DNA of 64,000 nucleotides from Bacillus sp. FJAT-28004. GTDB taxonomy: Bacteria; Bacillota; Bacilli; Paenibacillales; Paenibacillaceae. Every line of letters begins with the position of its first letter. Positions within the stretch are counted from its first letter, which is position 1. Positions 7,648 to 16,962 of this stretch are shown here, one piece after another. Where the stretch lies: positions 713,439 to 777,438 of the forward strand of contig NZ_LGHP01000002.1 in the NCBI RefSeq assembly GCF_001280845.1. Reading direction: 5' to 3'. Made by a program: the position numbers and the translations under genes. The notes under the pieces were generated by a model. The model saw nothing but the letters and a program-made list of their open reading frames with translations, ran no database searches and was not told the DNA's origin.

Positions 7648-8547
7648 TCACCGGAAATCCGTTAGCAGTATCTCCGGGTGTGTGCTTTGCTCCTCATAGC
7701 GATGCTTCTGGTAGTGGCTCGGGCATAAGCCGACGCATTTCTTAAATGTCTTGCTGAAATGTTCTACCGATTCAAAGCCGACAATCTCCGCAGTATCCGT
7801 AACGGATCGAGAGCCTAGGAGAAGAGACTTTGCGAACTCGATTCGCATAAGCAAAAAGTATTTTGCAGGCGGTATGCCTACAGTCTGACTGAATAATCTA
7901 CGGAAATGGCTGGTGCTCATGCAGATTCTGTTGGCTAAAAGGGCGTTGTCATAGGGCTCCGATAAGTGCAGCTTCATATATTCGACCGTGCTTCTTATCA
8001 TCTCGATGTTTGAGCTTGTACCGCTCTCATCCAGGGTGAACCGTTCCTTCAGGGAGCGGAACACTTCGATGAACAGTTGGGAGAATAAATGGTTAATCAT
8101 GATCGAGCTATGCTCGCGACGTTCGCTCATTTCCTTAACGATTCTGGCGACGATGGGTTCAATAGGGAAGAAGCGGTTAAACACGATTCTGGATTGCAGC
8201 TGGAGGATGGAAATCGCATATTCAAGCTCCCATGGCTCTTTGGAATCCAAGCCGTCAATATAAAAACCGACGTAGAATAATTTCATTGGATCCTTGGGGT
8301 TTGAAATTTGGGCATGCGCTTCGCCGGGCTTGGCGATATATAGGGTTCCACTCTCGAGCGGAATGCGTCCATCAGGAGAAATATTAGTACCGGATCCATT
8401 GGCAATATAGTGTAATTCAAAGAAATCGTGTTTATGCGAATCGATTTTCCAGGCTGGATTCTCGGGAATTTGCCCATAATCCATTACGTTCACCTTGCGG
8501 TTATCGATGATAATGGAAGATTTCATTTGACTGTCTTTCATTTCCAT
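7648..8547 (-). CDS. AraC-family regulator, likely activator of the GH4 operon, 299 aa
   Basis: The N-terminal cupin (WKIDSHKHDFFELHYIANG, GTLYIAKPGEAHAQ) is followed by two C-terminal HTH motifs (DNALLANRICMSTSHFRRLF and SVTDTAEIVGFESVEHFSKT). The start is put at 8547 (MEMKDSQMK), nine bases behind GGAGGA; an ATG 18 bases further upstream is less well placed. The gene is divergent from the FG-GAP/dehydrogenase/GH4 operon and shares a 229-bp intergenic region with it. That region holds two direct repeats 22 bp apart, the usual AraC operator layout. Control of the operon is therefore inferred from position and sites. Confidence 0.9.
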   Translation of the reverse strand: MEMKDSQMKSSIIIDNRKVNVMDYGQIPENPAWKIDSHKHDFFELHYIANGSGTNISPDGRIPLESGTLYIAKPGEAHAQISNPKDPMKLFYVGFYIDGLDSKEPWELEYAISILQLQSRIVFNRFFPIEPIVARIVKEMSERREHSSIMINHLFSQLFIEVFRSLKERFTLDESGTSSNIEMIRSTVEYMKLHLSEPYDNALLANRICMSTSHFRRLFSQTVGIPPAKYFLLMRIEFAKSLLLGSRSVTDTAEIVGFESVEHFSKTFKKCVGLCPSHYQKHRYEEQSTHPEILLTDFR

Positions 8548-8665
8548 CTTTACACATCCTCCCATAAATCTATTGCGGCATTACAAAGATGCGGTGGCCG
8601 GTGAGGTGTTACTGATTAGTAGTCTCTATCCCTCATTGTAACCCCGTACACGTGATAAACAATTA

Positions 8666-8699
8666 CGATTCTTGGGGGATAGGCTATCGAATCTTGCGA
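8666..8699 (+). promoter_or_regulatory. Direct repeats, candidate AraC operator
   Basis: CGATTCTTG (8666-8674) and CGAATCTTG (8688-8696) differ at one base and are two helix turns apart (22 bp). They lie about 80 bp before the operon start at 8777. Confidence 0.4.
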
Positions 8700-8776
8700 A
8701 AATAGTTAAAGCAGTTAACAACCTCTTTCAAAGTAAATATCAACTTTTTATAGCCTATTGAGGAGCTGAAGCTTGA

Positions 8777-9871
8777 ATGAAGCAAATACAATTTCGTAAG
8801 CGTAAGATTGACGACACAGTATATGAGGCATGTTCTGTATTCGACGTTGATAACGACGGGATACCGGATATTGTCAGCGGTGCCTATTGGTATAAGGGAC
8901 CTGATTTTACGCAGCGCTTCAAGATCTGTGACGTGGAAGAGATCGGGGAGTATACAAACGATTTTGTCGATTATCCAATGGATGTGGATGGAGACGGCTG
9001 GACTGATATTGTCACTACCTCTTTTTTTAGTAAAACGCTGAATTGGCGTCGCAATCCTGGAAGCGCGGGAGGCGAGTGGGAAACCATTGCCTCTGGACCG
9101 GTATTGAATACTGAAACCGTTCGCTTCTATGATATCGACGGTTGCGGCGTACCCGAAGCGTTCCCGAACGAAATCAGCAGCCCGCAGGCCTATTTTAAGC
9201 TTGACCGCAATGCTAATGGGCCTAATAAACCAGATTTCCGCAAAATCATTATCAGCAAAGAAATCGCCGGTCATGGCATGGGGTTCGCGGATGTGAACGG
9301 GGATGGACGGATGGACATCGTGCTTAGCGGCGGTTGGCTCGAGCAACCCATGGATCCGCAAAAGGAATGGACGTTTCATCCTGAATTCTCGCTGGGCGGG
9401 ACCAGCATCCCGATGCTAGGCCACGATGTGACGGGGAACGGGCTCTGCGACATCATCTATGGAATGGCACATGACTATGGCCTTCATTGGCTTGAACAAG
9501 GCGTAGATGAATCCGGCAATCGGACTTGGACCAAACACGATATCGATATGAGTGGCTCGCAGTTCCATGATATGCAGCTGGTGGATATCGACAACGACGG
9601 GGAGCTTGAGCTTGTGACAGGCAAGCGCTTTCGTGCACACAATGACGGCGATCCGGGGGCGCATGATCCAATCGGTATTTACTATTATAAAATCAACGGC
9701 GGTTCGTTCGAGAAACATGTCATCGACTTCGGACCTGCCGAAGAGGCTTCAGGTTGTGGGATCTATTTCTGGGTGCATGATTTAACAGGAAATGGTTATC
9801 CCGATATTGTTGCTCCAGGCAAAGACGGCCTGTACTTATTCGAAAATATGGGTATGGAGGAGATAGCATGA
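8777..9871 (+). CDS. FG-GAP/VCBS-repeat propeller protein without signal peptide, 364 aa
   Basis: At least six calcium-loop repeats are seen: DVDNDGIPD (23-31), DVDGDGWTD (69-77), DVNGDGRMD (172-180), DVTGNGLCD (217-225), DIDNDGELE (270-278) and DLTGNGYPD (335-343). They fit a seven-bladed beta-propeller. Proteins of this fold are usually exported, yet the N-terminus (MKQIQFRKRKIDD) is not a signal peptide, so it should stay in the cytosol. The stop overlaps the next start by ATGA, so it is translationally coupled to the dehydrogenase. A role in handling an oligosaccharide, perhaps as a lyase-like or binding protein, is inference from context. GAGGAG lies 11 bases before the ATG. Confidence 0.85.
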   Translation: MKQIQFRKRKIDDTVYEACSVFDVDNDGIPDIVSGAYWYKGPDFTQRFKICDVEEIGEYTNDFVDYPMDVDGDGWTDIVTTSFFSKTLNWRRNPGSAGGEWETIASGPVLNTETVRFYDIDGCGVPEAFPNEISSPQAYFKLDRNANGPNKPDFRKIIISKEIAGHGMGFADVNGDGRMDIVLSGGWLEQPMDPQKEWTFHPEFSLGGTSIPMLGHDVTGNGLCDIIYGMAHDYGLHWLEQGVDESGNRTWTKHDIDMSGSQFHDMQLVDIDNDGELELVTGKRFRAHNDGDPGAHDPIGIYYYKINGGSFEKHVIDFGPAEEASGCGIYFWVHDLTGNGYPDIVAPGKDGLYLFENMGMEEIA

Positions 9872-10929
9872 AGAAACTCATAATTGGATTTGTTGGAACA
9901 GGCGGAATGGGACAGATGGCGCATCTGTCCAACTATGCACAGCTCACGGATGAGTGTGAAATTGTAGCGATCGCAGAGACCCGGCCGGAACAAGCGAAGC
10001 TGGTTGCTGGAAGATATGGCATATCGAAAATTTATGCGGATCACCGCGATTTGATTGCAAACGAGAAGGTGGATGCCATTATTGCAGCACAGCCTTATCG
10101 CCGTCACAGCATCATCCTGCCGGAAATTCTGAAGGCGGGAATTCCAGTGTTTACGGAGAAGCCGATTACATTGACTGTAGAAGCGGGAGAACGATTGGCG
10201 GCGCTTGGTGAAGATAACGGTGTACTCCACATGGTTGGATATCATAAACGTTCTGATCCAGCCATTGAATATGCAAAAGACATCGTCGACAAGTGGAAGG
10301 CAAGCGGCGAATACGGCCGCATGACCTATGTACGCGTATCGATGCCTCCGGGCGATTGGGTCGGCGGTATGGATAAGCCGCTCGAATCGGGCGAGCCTCG
10401 GCCGAATGATGAGTTTGAGCCGTTCGGCACAGCATTCGACGATGCAGCCAATCGCAAATATGATGAATTCGTCAATTACTATATCCATCAAGTTAATATG
10501 ACCCGCCATATGTTAGGAGAGCCTTATAAGCTGGCCTATGCAGACCCGTCGGGCGTTCTGCTATCTGGCACAAGCGACAGTGGTGTCTGCTCAGTACTTG
10601 AAATGGCAGCGTATACGACCTCAATCGAGTGGCATGAGACTGTCCTCATTACCTTCGAGAAAGGCTTCGTGAAGGTAGAGCTGCCGCCGCCGCTCGCTCG
10701 TCAGCAAGCCGGTCGGGTGATGGTTATGAGGGATAACGGCAAGGGTGCGCCGGAGTATACGATTCCGGTCATGCCGAACATGCATGCCATGCGCAACCAG
10801 GCGCGGAATTTCCTGGCTGCCGTTAGAGGTGAGCGTCCGCCAACCTGCACTGCGCGTGAAGCCGTGCAGGATCTGAAGATAGCAGAGGCCTACATTCGTG
10901 ATATGTATCAGCATGCGGTAACAAAATAA
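9868..10929 (+). CDS. Gfo/Idh/MocA family NAD(P)-dependent oxidoreductase, 353 aa
   Basis: The Rossmann motif GTGGMG is at 10-15, the family EKP motif at 97-99 and GYHKR at 124-128; IHQVN (206-210) sits where the family places its active-site histidine. These enzymes oxidise sugars or inositols, or take part in redox steps of glycoside cleavage. It overlaps the propeller gene by four bases and is 21 bp from the GH4 gene, so all three form one operon. GH4 enzymes also use NAD in catalysis, and a 3-keto-glycoside intermediate shared between the two enzymes is possible but not shown. Confidence 0.92.
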   Translation: MKKLIIGFVGTGGMGQMAHLSNYAQLTDECEIVAIAETRPEQAKLVAGRYGISKIYADHRDLIANEKVDAIIAAQPYRRHSIILPEILKAGIPVFTEKPITLTVEAGERLAALGEDNGVLHMVGYHKRSDPAIEYAKDIVDKWKASGEYGRMTYVRVSMPPGDWVGGMDKPLESGEPRPNDEFEPFGTAFDDAANRKYDEFVNYYIHQVNMTRHMLGEPYKLAYADPSGVLLSGTSDSGVCSVLEMAAYTTSIEWHETVLITFEKGFVKVELPPPLARQQAGRVMVMRDNGKGAPEYTIPVMPNMHAMRNQARNFLAAVRGERPPTCTAREAVQDLKIAEAYIRDMYQHAVTK

Positions 10930-10950
10930 CGGTGAGAGGAAGCGATAGCA

Positions 10951-12363
10951 ATGAGAAAGGTAGCGATTATTGGGGCAGGTAGCGTTGTGTTCTGCAAAAC
11001 TTTGATGCTCGACATTATGGCGACAGAGGCACTTGAGGACACAGAGTTCGTCTTGATGGCGCCAACGACGAACAAGACCAGTCAGGTTGCGGCTTTTGCT
11101 AACCGTGTCATTGAAGAGAACGGACTGAAATCGAGAGTTTCTGTTACGACGGATCGTAGAGAAGCGCTCTTGGATGCCAACTATGTCATCTGTTCGTTCC
11201 AGATTGGTGGTTTGACCGGGTTTGAGATGGATTATAAGATTCCGCTAAAGTACGGAGTCGATCAATGTATCGGCGACACGCTTGGTCCGGGCGGTGTATT
11301 TCGCGCCCTTCGCAGCATTCCGGTTATGCTCGATGTCGCGCATGACATGGAGGAGCTGTGCCCGAAAGCAACGCTGCTTAATTATGTCAATCCGATGGCG
11401 ATGATCTGTTGGGCTCTGGGCGAGACGAAGATTCAATATGTTGGATTATGTCATGGTGTCCAGACCACGCTGGATTTGATCTCCAGTTATGTAGGGGTGC
11501 CGAAGGCAGAGATCGACATCGTGACAGGCGGCATTAATCATATGGGCTGGTTCCTCAAGATTGAGCATGAAGGCAAAGACTTGTACCCAAAGCTTCGTGA
11601 ACAGTTCGAGAAGCCCGAGTTCTATGTCAACGAGAAGGTGCGCGGAGAAGTATTCCGGCATTTCGGTTATTTCATGACCGAGTCGACAGGCCATCTCTCC
11701 GAATATGTGCCTTGGTTCCGAAAGAGCTCGGAAGCGCTTGAGCTCTATTGCGACGAGCCAGCCTTTGGCGGTGAGACGGGCGCCTATTTCAACTGGTGTA
11801 CGTATGTCGCGAACAAATATAAGGAACGCGACCTATTGGCAGATGAGCCGGCCGATTTGCCCGCCCGAAGCGTGGAATATTGCGCTTATATTATTGAGGC
11901 TCTCGAAACGGGCAAGACGTTCAAGTTCAGCGGTAATTTGCGAAATAGCGGCATGATTTCAAACCTTCCGGAGGAGTGCTGCGCGGAAGGACCAGTGTTC
12001 GCCGACCGGACCGGCATCCACCGGACGATCATTGGCGAGATCCCGCCGCAGTGTGCGGCACTTAATCTCACTAACATCAACGTGCAGCGACTTGCCGTTC
12101 TGGCAGCCAAATCGGGCGACCCAGAAACTGTCGTACAGGCGATCGCACTTGATCCATTGACTTCTTCTGTTCTGACGCTGAAACAAATTCGGGACTTGGT
12201 CACCGAGATGCTGGTGGCGCAGGCGGAATGGCTTCCTCAGTTCGAAGGCCGATTGCCAAGGCCGACGCCGACAATCGAGATTCCGCCGGACGTGCAGAGA
12301 GCTGATGTTCCGATGGACCCAGCGCTTGCCATTTTCTCGCGTTTCGGTGAACTTGCGACCTAA
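10951..12363 (+). CDS. GH4-family NAD-dependent glycosidase (MelA/LplD-like), 470 aa
   Basis: The family GH4 signature is clear: nucleotide-binding IIGAGSVVF (6-14), GDTLGPGG (108-115), NYVNPM (144-149), metal-binding CHGVQ (C167, H168) and GINHM (194-198, with N196 and H197), followed by HFGYFMTESTGHLSEY. GH4 enzymes bind NAD and Mn and cleave alpha- or beta-glycosides through oxidation at C3. The CHG-type metal site and overall pattern are closest to alpha-galactosidase or alpha-galacturonidase members, but the substrate cannot be fixed from sequence alone. The length (470) is normal. It is the last gene of the operon; a weak hairpin follows at 12442. Confidence 0.92.
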   Translation: MRKVAIIGAGSVVFCKTLMLDIMATEALEDTEFVLMAPTTNKTSQVAAFANRVIEENGLKSRVSVTTDRREALLDANYVICSFQIGGLTGFEMDYKIPLKYGVDQCIGDTLGPGGVFRALRSIPVMLDVAHDMEELCPKATLLNYVNPMAMICWALGETKIQYVGLCHGVQTTLDLISSYVGVPKAEIDIVTGGINHMGWFLKIEHEGKDLYPKLREQFEKPEFYVNEKVRGEVFRHFGYFMTESTGHLSEYVPWFRKSSEALELYCDEPAFGGETGAYFNWCTYVANKYKERDLLADEPADLPARSVEYCAYIIEALETGKTFKFSGNLRNSGMISNLPEECCAEGPVFADRTGIHRTIIGEIPPQCAALNLTNINVQRLAVLAAKSGDPETVVQAIALDPLTSSVLTLKQIRDLVTEMLVAQAEWLPQFEGRLPRPTPTIEIPPDVQRADVPMDPALAIFSRFGELAT

Positions 12364-12441
12364 GCTATTCACGAGGATGTTTTGAGAAGATATCAACAAA
12401 GTGTTATGAACCGTTGATCCATGGAAAAGAAAATGATTAAA

Positions 12442-12480
12442 GAAACGAGCCTCTAGAATCACTTCTAAGGGCTTGTTTCA
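12442..12480 (+). terminator. Terminator-like hairpin after the GH4 operon
   Basis: GAAACGAGCC (12442-12451) pairs with GGCTTGTTTC (12470-12479). No strong T run beyond the stem, so modest support. Confidence 0.45.
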
Positions 12481-12582
12481 CGTGGTGGGGGCAGGATTAT
12501 TGAAGAAAGTTAATGTTTATCATTCCCTTCTTTTACTATAAAGTAGGAATAAATATATGTTTTATCAAAATGGAGTGGTTGA

Positions 12583-13107
12583 ATGTTTCCAATACTAGAG
12601 ACAGAAAGATTACAATTGAGAGAAGTCGTTAAAACAGATGCTCAAGGTATCTTCAATTGTTTTTCCCATAATGATGTGACACGATATTATGGACAAGATA
12701 CTTTCACAAGTATAGAGCAAGCAAAGCAACTTGTTGCGTTTTTTGCAAAGAGTTTCCAAGAAAATCGAGGCATTAGATGGGGAATTGAGCTAAAAGGTAA
12801 GAAAGAAATTATCGGGACAATCGGTTTTAACGCTTTGTCTTCAAAACATAAGAGAGCTGAAATAGGCTACGAACTTCATCCCGAGTATTGGGGAAAAGGA
12901 TATGCCACTGAAGCAGTTTCAAAAGTTATATCATATGGTTTTAGAGAACTGGAGTTAACGCGTATTGGAGCAGTTGTTTTTATTGAAAATAAGGAATCAA
13001 ATAAATTATTAGCAAAACTAGGTTTCGAAAAAGAAGGGATTTTGAAAAACTATATGTATCAAAATGGTGTTGCATATGATACAAACATTTACTCTTTGAT
13101 AAAATGA
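12583..13107 (+). CDS. GNAT acetyltransferase, RimJ/RimL type, 174 aa
   Basis: ILETERLQLREV at the N-terminus, the acetyl-CoA loop YWGKGYATEAVSKVI and the closing NKLLAKLGFEKEGILKNY define the RimJ/RimL group of N-acetyltransferases. The group includes ribosomal-protein N-alpha acetylases and many of unknown substrate. It is a single gene with its own ribosome site (GGAGTGG) and a strong terminator at 13143. Five other GNAT genes occur in this window. Confidence 0.9.
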   Translation: MFPILETERLQLREVVKTDAQGIFNCFSHNDVTRYYGQDTFTSIEQAKQLVAFFAKSFQENRGIRWGIELKGKKEIIGTIGFNALSSKHKRAEIGYELHPEYWGKGYATEAVSKVISYGFRELELTRIGAVVFIENKESNKLLAKLGFEKEGILKNYMYQNGVAYDTNIYSLIK

Positions 13108-13142
13108 ATAATAAAAAATATAAAAGATATATTTTAGAGGTG

Positions 13143-13186
13143 AACCTCTCTACAGCGGTGATTGGCTGTGGGGAGGTTTTTTTTAT
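13143..13186 (+). terminator. Intrinsic terminator
   Basis: 13143-13156 pairs with 13165-13178 (14-bp stem with G-T pairs), followed by TTTTTTATTTTT. Ends the GNAT gene. Confidence 0.8.
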
Positions 13187-13355
13187 TTTTTATCGAGCAG
13201 ATTCTTAAATTAATTCCTCAGTGCAATAAGTTGTTCGGCTCGCCGCAAACTAGCATTATTTTTGGTTAGCTGTTTTTAGGCAATTGGGTATAGAGGTTGG
13301 AAAATATGGGGAACGTAATCACTAATTATGGATACTTGGGGAAGGACTGAATAAA

Positions 13356-14078
13356 TTGGATTTTTTCGAAAGTAAAGAATCGTTGACCAGTATTGAATGG
13401 ATCTTAAGAGCCGTTGTTAGCTTTGTTTTTTTACTCCTTGTAACTAAATCGATGGGACAGCGTTCCATTTCTCAATTAAGGTTTCTCGATTTCATTATTG
13501 CTCTGACCCTCGGCAATATTATAGCTCATCCGCTGTCAGATGAGGAATTGGGTTTAAAAGGATCTATGATCACTACCATTGTTTTAATCGTGTTATATGT
13601 TGCAGCGACGTGGTTGAGCCTGAAATGGCCGTTTTTCAAACGATATCTAGACCCATCACCAATCACACTCATTAAAAATGGACTCCTCCAATTTCATAAC
13701 CTATCTAAAGCAAAAATATCTATTGAATTTTTATTTTCAGAGCTTAGAAAAGAAAAAGTAGAAGATATACAAAAAGTATCCCTTGCGGTATGGGAGCCGG
13801 GTGGAACAATATCCGTTTTCATGGACACCCAGTACCAACCAGTTACTCCGGCAGATATGAAATTAGAGACTCGACCGTTTACTATATCAAGGCCGATTAT
13901 TATAGATGGAAAAGTTGATATGTCGCTACTTCACGAAATTGGAAAAGATCTTGTATGGCTTAATACCAAGATAGCACCTGCTAACGCGAATATCCGCGAT
14001 GTGATATTAGCGACCGTTAATGAAAACGAAAACGTGCGGGTCTTTTCAGAACCAGAGAAGAGGAGGCATCCCTCGTGA
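13356..14078 (+). CDS. DUF421/YetF-like membrane protein, 240 aa
   Basis: Three N-terminal membrane helices (about residues 15-35, 45-60, 70-92) are followed by a cytosolic domain, as in the YetF/YcaP family; LVTKSMGQRSISQLRFLDFIIALTLGN is the family hallmark. The cytosolic part has the SxAVWEPxG-type segment (VSLAVWEPGGTISVF). The start is TTG at 13356 behind GGGAAGGA. The lipoprotein phosphatase gene begins 94 bp downstream on the same strand, a pairing I have met in Bacillus-type genomes. The biochemical role of the family is not well established. Confidence 0.88.
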   Translation: MDFFESKESLTSIEWILRAVVSFVFLLLVTKSMGQRSISQLRFLDFIIALTLGNIIAHPLSDEELGLKGSMITTIVLIVLYVAATWLSLKWPFFKRYLDPSPITLIKNGLLQFHNLSKAKISIEFLFSELRKEKVEDIQKVSLAVWEPGGTISVFMDTQYQPVTPADMKLETRPFTISRPIIIDGKVDMSLLHEIGKDLVWLNTKIAPANANIRDVILATVNENENVRVFSEPEKRRHPS

Positions 14079-14172
14079 TTAAAGCTTAAAATCCAAATAG
14101 AAGCCAGAGGTTGGATTACGGAACAGCATAGACATAAAAAAGCACATGATAGATAGGTGGTGAGCTTCATTC

Positions 14173-15759
14173 ATGCGAAAAAAAATGAGCCTGATTCTGC
14201 TGAGTATCTTTATATTGATTGTAGCTTCGGGATGCCAAAGTCAAGAATTAACACATAAAGAACAAGATTTAGTCCGAGTGAAATCCTTAAACGGTGAAAA
14301 CAAAAAGAAAGTCGTTCTACTGCTGATCGATTCTTTAATGGCACAAGCTATTGATAAAGGCCTAGCGCAAAATGAACTTCCAGCCATAAAATTTCTGATC
14401 GAACATGGCCACTATTATAAGGATCTGGTCAGTTCTTTTCCCACCATGTCCGTGACGATTGATAGTTCTCTGTTTACAGGAACATATCCAGATGGTCATC
14501 GCGTACCTGGTTTGACATGGTATTCGACGAAAGAAAAAAAACTCATCAATTATGGAACCGGACCAATGGAGGTCATCAAAACTGGAGTTGATACGGTATT
14601 GGTTGATGCGTTAGTCCAATTGAACGGTAGCCACTTAAATGTACAAGCGCCTACCATTTACGAGGACTTGGCTCAACGTGGCATGAAATCCGGTAGTATT
14701 AATGGTTTGATTTATCGGGGCACCGTTAATCATACTTTATCCATTCCTCCCTTAATGCAAGGTTCATTGCCGAAAAAAATTTCTGTAAAAGGCCCGGATT
14801 ATTTAGCTTTGGGTACATTGTCAGATCCGCTTAAAGGTATTCAAAAACTGCCTGATGGTTTAACTCGGCGCTTGGGTTTAAACAATCAATTTTCCATTGA
14901 TACGGCTAATTATTTAATAAAGGCAAATAAATTGCCCGATTTTTTATACGTCTATTTACCTGATTTGGATCAGAAAATTCATAAAAATGGATCTACGGAA
15001 CGAAATGGAATAAAGGAAGTAGATAGGCAGCTTCAATCTTTATTGCAAAGCTTTGGTTCGCCGGAAGAAGCATTGAACAAAGCTATCTTTATTACCGTTG
15101 GCGATAGTGGACAGACCCAAATTCTGCCTGCCCAAGATAACCCAATTATCGATTTACATTCCTTTTTCAATGACTATAAAGTGTTTACTCAGGGCGAACC
15201 CGTAACGGACGAAACGGAAATCGTTCTCGCCGTCAATGAAACCATGGCTTATGTCTATAAACTTAAAGAGGGGATGTCGCTAAAAGACATTGCCTCTTTA
15301 TTAATAGCCGATCCTCGCATTGATTTTATTTCATGGAAAGAAAAGGAGTGGATCTACGTAACTCAAGGCGAAACTTCTAAAGAGCTCAGATTTAAAGCCA
15401 ATGGAAAGTTGATCGATCCTTATCAACAAAAATGGGTGGTCGAACAAGATGCAGAGGTGTTGGATTTGAAAATAAACGCTCAGCAACATACATTGCACTA
15501 TGGCAAGTACCCTGATGCACTGCAACGGTTATCCGGAGCTTTACATTCTCACCCCGGAGAATTTTTGGTTGTCACTGCAAAGCCAGGTTATGAACTGGCA
15601 GACAGAAGCTCACCAACGCACATAGGAGGTGGAGGCCATGGATCTCTTGGACAAGCGGAATCGCTGATCCCACTTATCATTAGTGGAACAGATCAAAAGC
15701 CGCAATTCTTGCGTATCATAGATTTAAAATCATTTCTAATTAAGCTTTTAACAAAGTAG
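14173..15759 (+). CDS. Alkaline-phosphatase-superfamily lipoprotein, 528 aa
   Basis: The signal peptide ends in a lipobox (VASGC, Cys21), so the mature protein is lipid-anchored outside the membrane. The phosphodiesterase/nucleotide pyrophosphatase-type core is visible: metal-binding VVLLLIDSL, the nucleophile region SSFPTMSVTIDSSLFTG, LYVYLPDLDQKIH, a later GDSGQ and the C-terminal HIGGGGHGSLG. These match the usual two-zinc site order (Asp, Thr, Asp/His, Asp, His). The substrate is unknown. A mild ribosome site (GGTGGTGAG) precedes the ATG. It follows the YetF-like gene, probably in one unit. Confidence 0.88.
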   Translation: MRKKMSLILLSIFILIVASGCQSQELTHKEQDLVRVKSLNGENKKKVVLLLIDSLMAQAIDKGLAQNELPAIKFLIEHGHYYKDLVSSFPTMSVTIDSSLFTGTYPDGHRVPGLTWYSTKEKKLINYGTGPMEVIKTGVDTVLVDALVQLNGSHLNVQAPTIYEDLAQRGMKSGSINGLIYRGTVNHTLSIPPLMQGSLPKKISVKGPDYLALGTLSDPLKGIQKLPDGLTRRLGLNNQFSIDTANYLIKANKLPDFLYVYLPDLDQKIHKNGSTERNGIKEVDRQLQSLLQSFGSPEEALNKAIFITVGDSGQTQILPAQDNPIIDLHSFFNDYKVFTQGEPVTDETEIVLAVNETMAYVYKLKEGMSLKDIASLLIADPRIDFISWKEKEWIYVTQGETSKELRFKANGKLIDPYQQKWVVEQDAEVLDLKINAQQHTLHYGKYPDALQRLSGALHSHPGEFLVVTAKPGYELADRSSPTHIGGGGHGSLGQAESLIPLIISGTDQKPQFLRIIDLKSFLIKLLTK

Positions 15760-15819
15760 CAGCATACTTTTACGATATTTGATATTTTCTAGTATAGTGT
15801 ACAACTATAGAAATAAAGT

Positions 15820-15880
15820 ATGGAGAAGGAAGGGCTGCCGGTTGGCAACCTTCCTTAACTAACTTGCAGGATAACATCAT
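15820..15880 (+). repeat. Dispersed hairpin repeat, copy 5
   Basis: AAGGAAGGGCTGCC-GGTT-GGCAACCTTCCTT hairpin (15827-15855) followed by AACTAACTTGCAGGATAAC, the right edge of the family. It lies behind the phosphatase gene and can act as its terminator. The rest of 15760-16026 holds nothing else recognisable. Confidence 0.55.
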
Positions 15881-16026
15881 AGTCTTATGGAATATATTTG
15901 GATATTAAGGCTGTGAGGGGGAAAACATTTGCGTGATCGAGCATCTTCTCTATGTATCGTTAAAAGAAAAAAAACAATTTCACTTGAACAATACCCTGTT
16001 TCTGAACTTGAAAAGGGAGCGATTTA

Positions 16027-16362
16027 ATGGGTGGTAAAATTGGACTAATAGCTATATTCCTCGTTTTTACTAGTTTAATTTTGAGAAAATGGCTTGTTGG
16101 AGCTGAAAAAGCGGAACTTTCAGATAGAGGTAAGAAAGTTAGGGTATGGGGAAGTATTATCATTGCACTCATTGCATTTACTATAATTATTTTAGGTGAC
16201 TTAGAGGGAAATGCTTTGAAGTGGTTTTTGATGTTACTAATAATAACCAATGCGGGCTTTCAGTCATTTATAGATTGGAAGTATCTAAAGGGTTCGAAAG
16301 AATATATTGTTTCACTTATTGTACTACTCATTGGAGTAGCTTTAGTTTATTTCATTTTCTAA
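16027..16362 (+). CDS. DUF4181-type membrane protein, 111 aa
   Basis: Four hydrophobic segments (about 4-22, 42-58, 64-78, 92-110) with the connecting pattern GKKVRVWGSIIIALIAF and FQSFIDWKYLKGSKEYI fit the small DUF4181 family of Firmicute membrane proteins. A ribosome site (AAAAGGGAGCG) precedes the ATG. The function of the family is unknown. It is not clearly linked to its neighbours. Confidence 0.75.
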   Translation: MGGKIGLIAIFLVFTSLILRKWLVGAEKAELSDRGKKVRVWGSIIIALIAFTIIILGDLEGNALKWFLMLLIITNAGFQSFIDWKYLKGSKEYIVSLIVLLIGVALVYFIF

Positions 16363-16440
16363 TGTTTAGTAGATGTTGCTAATCGATAACCAATGATTTC
16401 TCTGCTTGCGTTTGTACATAGTCATTAAAGGAGATCAATA

Positions 16441-16896
16441 ATGGAAATTAAAGTAGCAACAATTAATCACCTTTCCGCAATTGTCCGCTTATTAGCCGAC
16501 GATGAATTAGGTAAAACACGTGAACAGTCTACGGACCCACTTCCTCAATCCTATATTGATGCTTTTCACAAAATCGAGCAACAAGTGGGTAATTCATTAA
16601 TTGTTGCGATGGATAACGATGAAGTCATGGGTTGTCTTCAACTTACAATGATACCTGGAATTGCTCGATTTGGTGCCATGAGAGCACAAATTGAAGGTGT
16701 TCGTGTTGACCGACGTTATCGAGGCAATGGGGTTGGAGAAAGCTTATTTCGTTATGCGATCGAGGAAGCGAAAGCGAATTCCTGTCATTTGGTTCAACTA
16801 ACGACTGATAAAAATCGTAAAGATGCCCACAGATTCTACGAGCGCCTGGGTTTTGTAGCTAGTCACGATGGTATGAAGCTTTTACTCGATAATTAA
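16441..16896 (+). CDS. GNAT family N-acetyltransferase, 151 aa
   Basis: The central acetyl-CoA motif VRVDRRYRGNGVGESLFRYAIEEA and the end DAHRFYERLGFVASHDGMKLLL identify a classical single-domain GNAT. Two conserved Gln/Arg-rich patches precede it (MRAQIEGVRVDRRYRG). GGAGATCAATA is the ribosome site. A strong terminator lies at 16923. The substrate is not readable. Confidence 0.9.
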   Translation: MEIKVATINHLSAIVRLLADDELGKTREQSTDPLPQSYIDAFHKIEQQVGNSLIVAMDNDEVMGCLQLTMIPGIARFGAMRAQIEGVRVDRRYRGNGVGESLFRYAIEEAKANSCHLVQLTTDKNRKDAHRFYERLGFVASHDGMKLLLDN

Positions 16897-16922
16897 TGTA
16901 TTTGATGTAATAGAGTTGAAGG

Positions 16923-16962
16923 CTAGATGAATCAAGCAATTGATTTATCTAGTCTTTTTTTT
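16923..16962 (+). terminator. Intrinsic terminator
   Basis: CTAGATGAATCA (16923-16934) pairs with TGATTTATCTAG (16941-16952), then TCTTTTTTTT. Confidence 0.85.

Noticed and set aside
8684..9379. 231-codon minus-strand frame
   Set aside because: It is antisense to the FG-GAP gene, lacks a ribosome site and recognisable family, and reflects codon bias. The same holds for 9796-10509, 11959-12462, 21743-22402 and 37957-38541.
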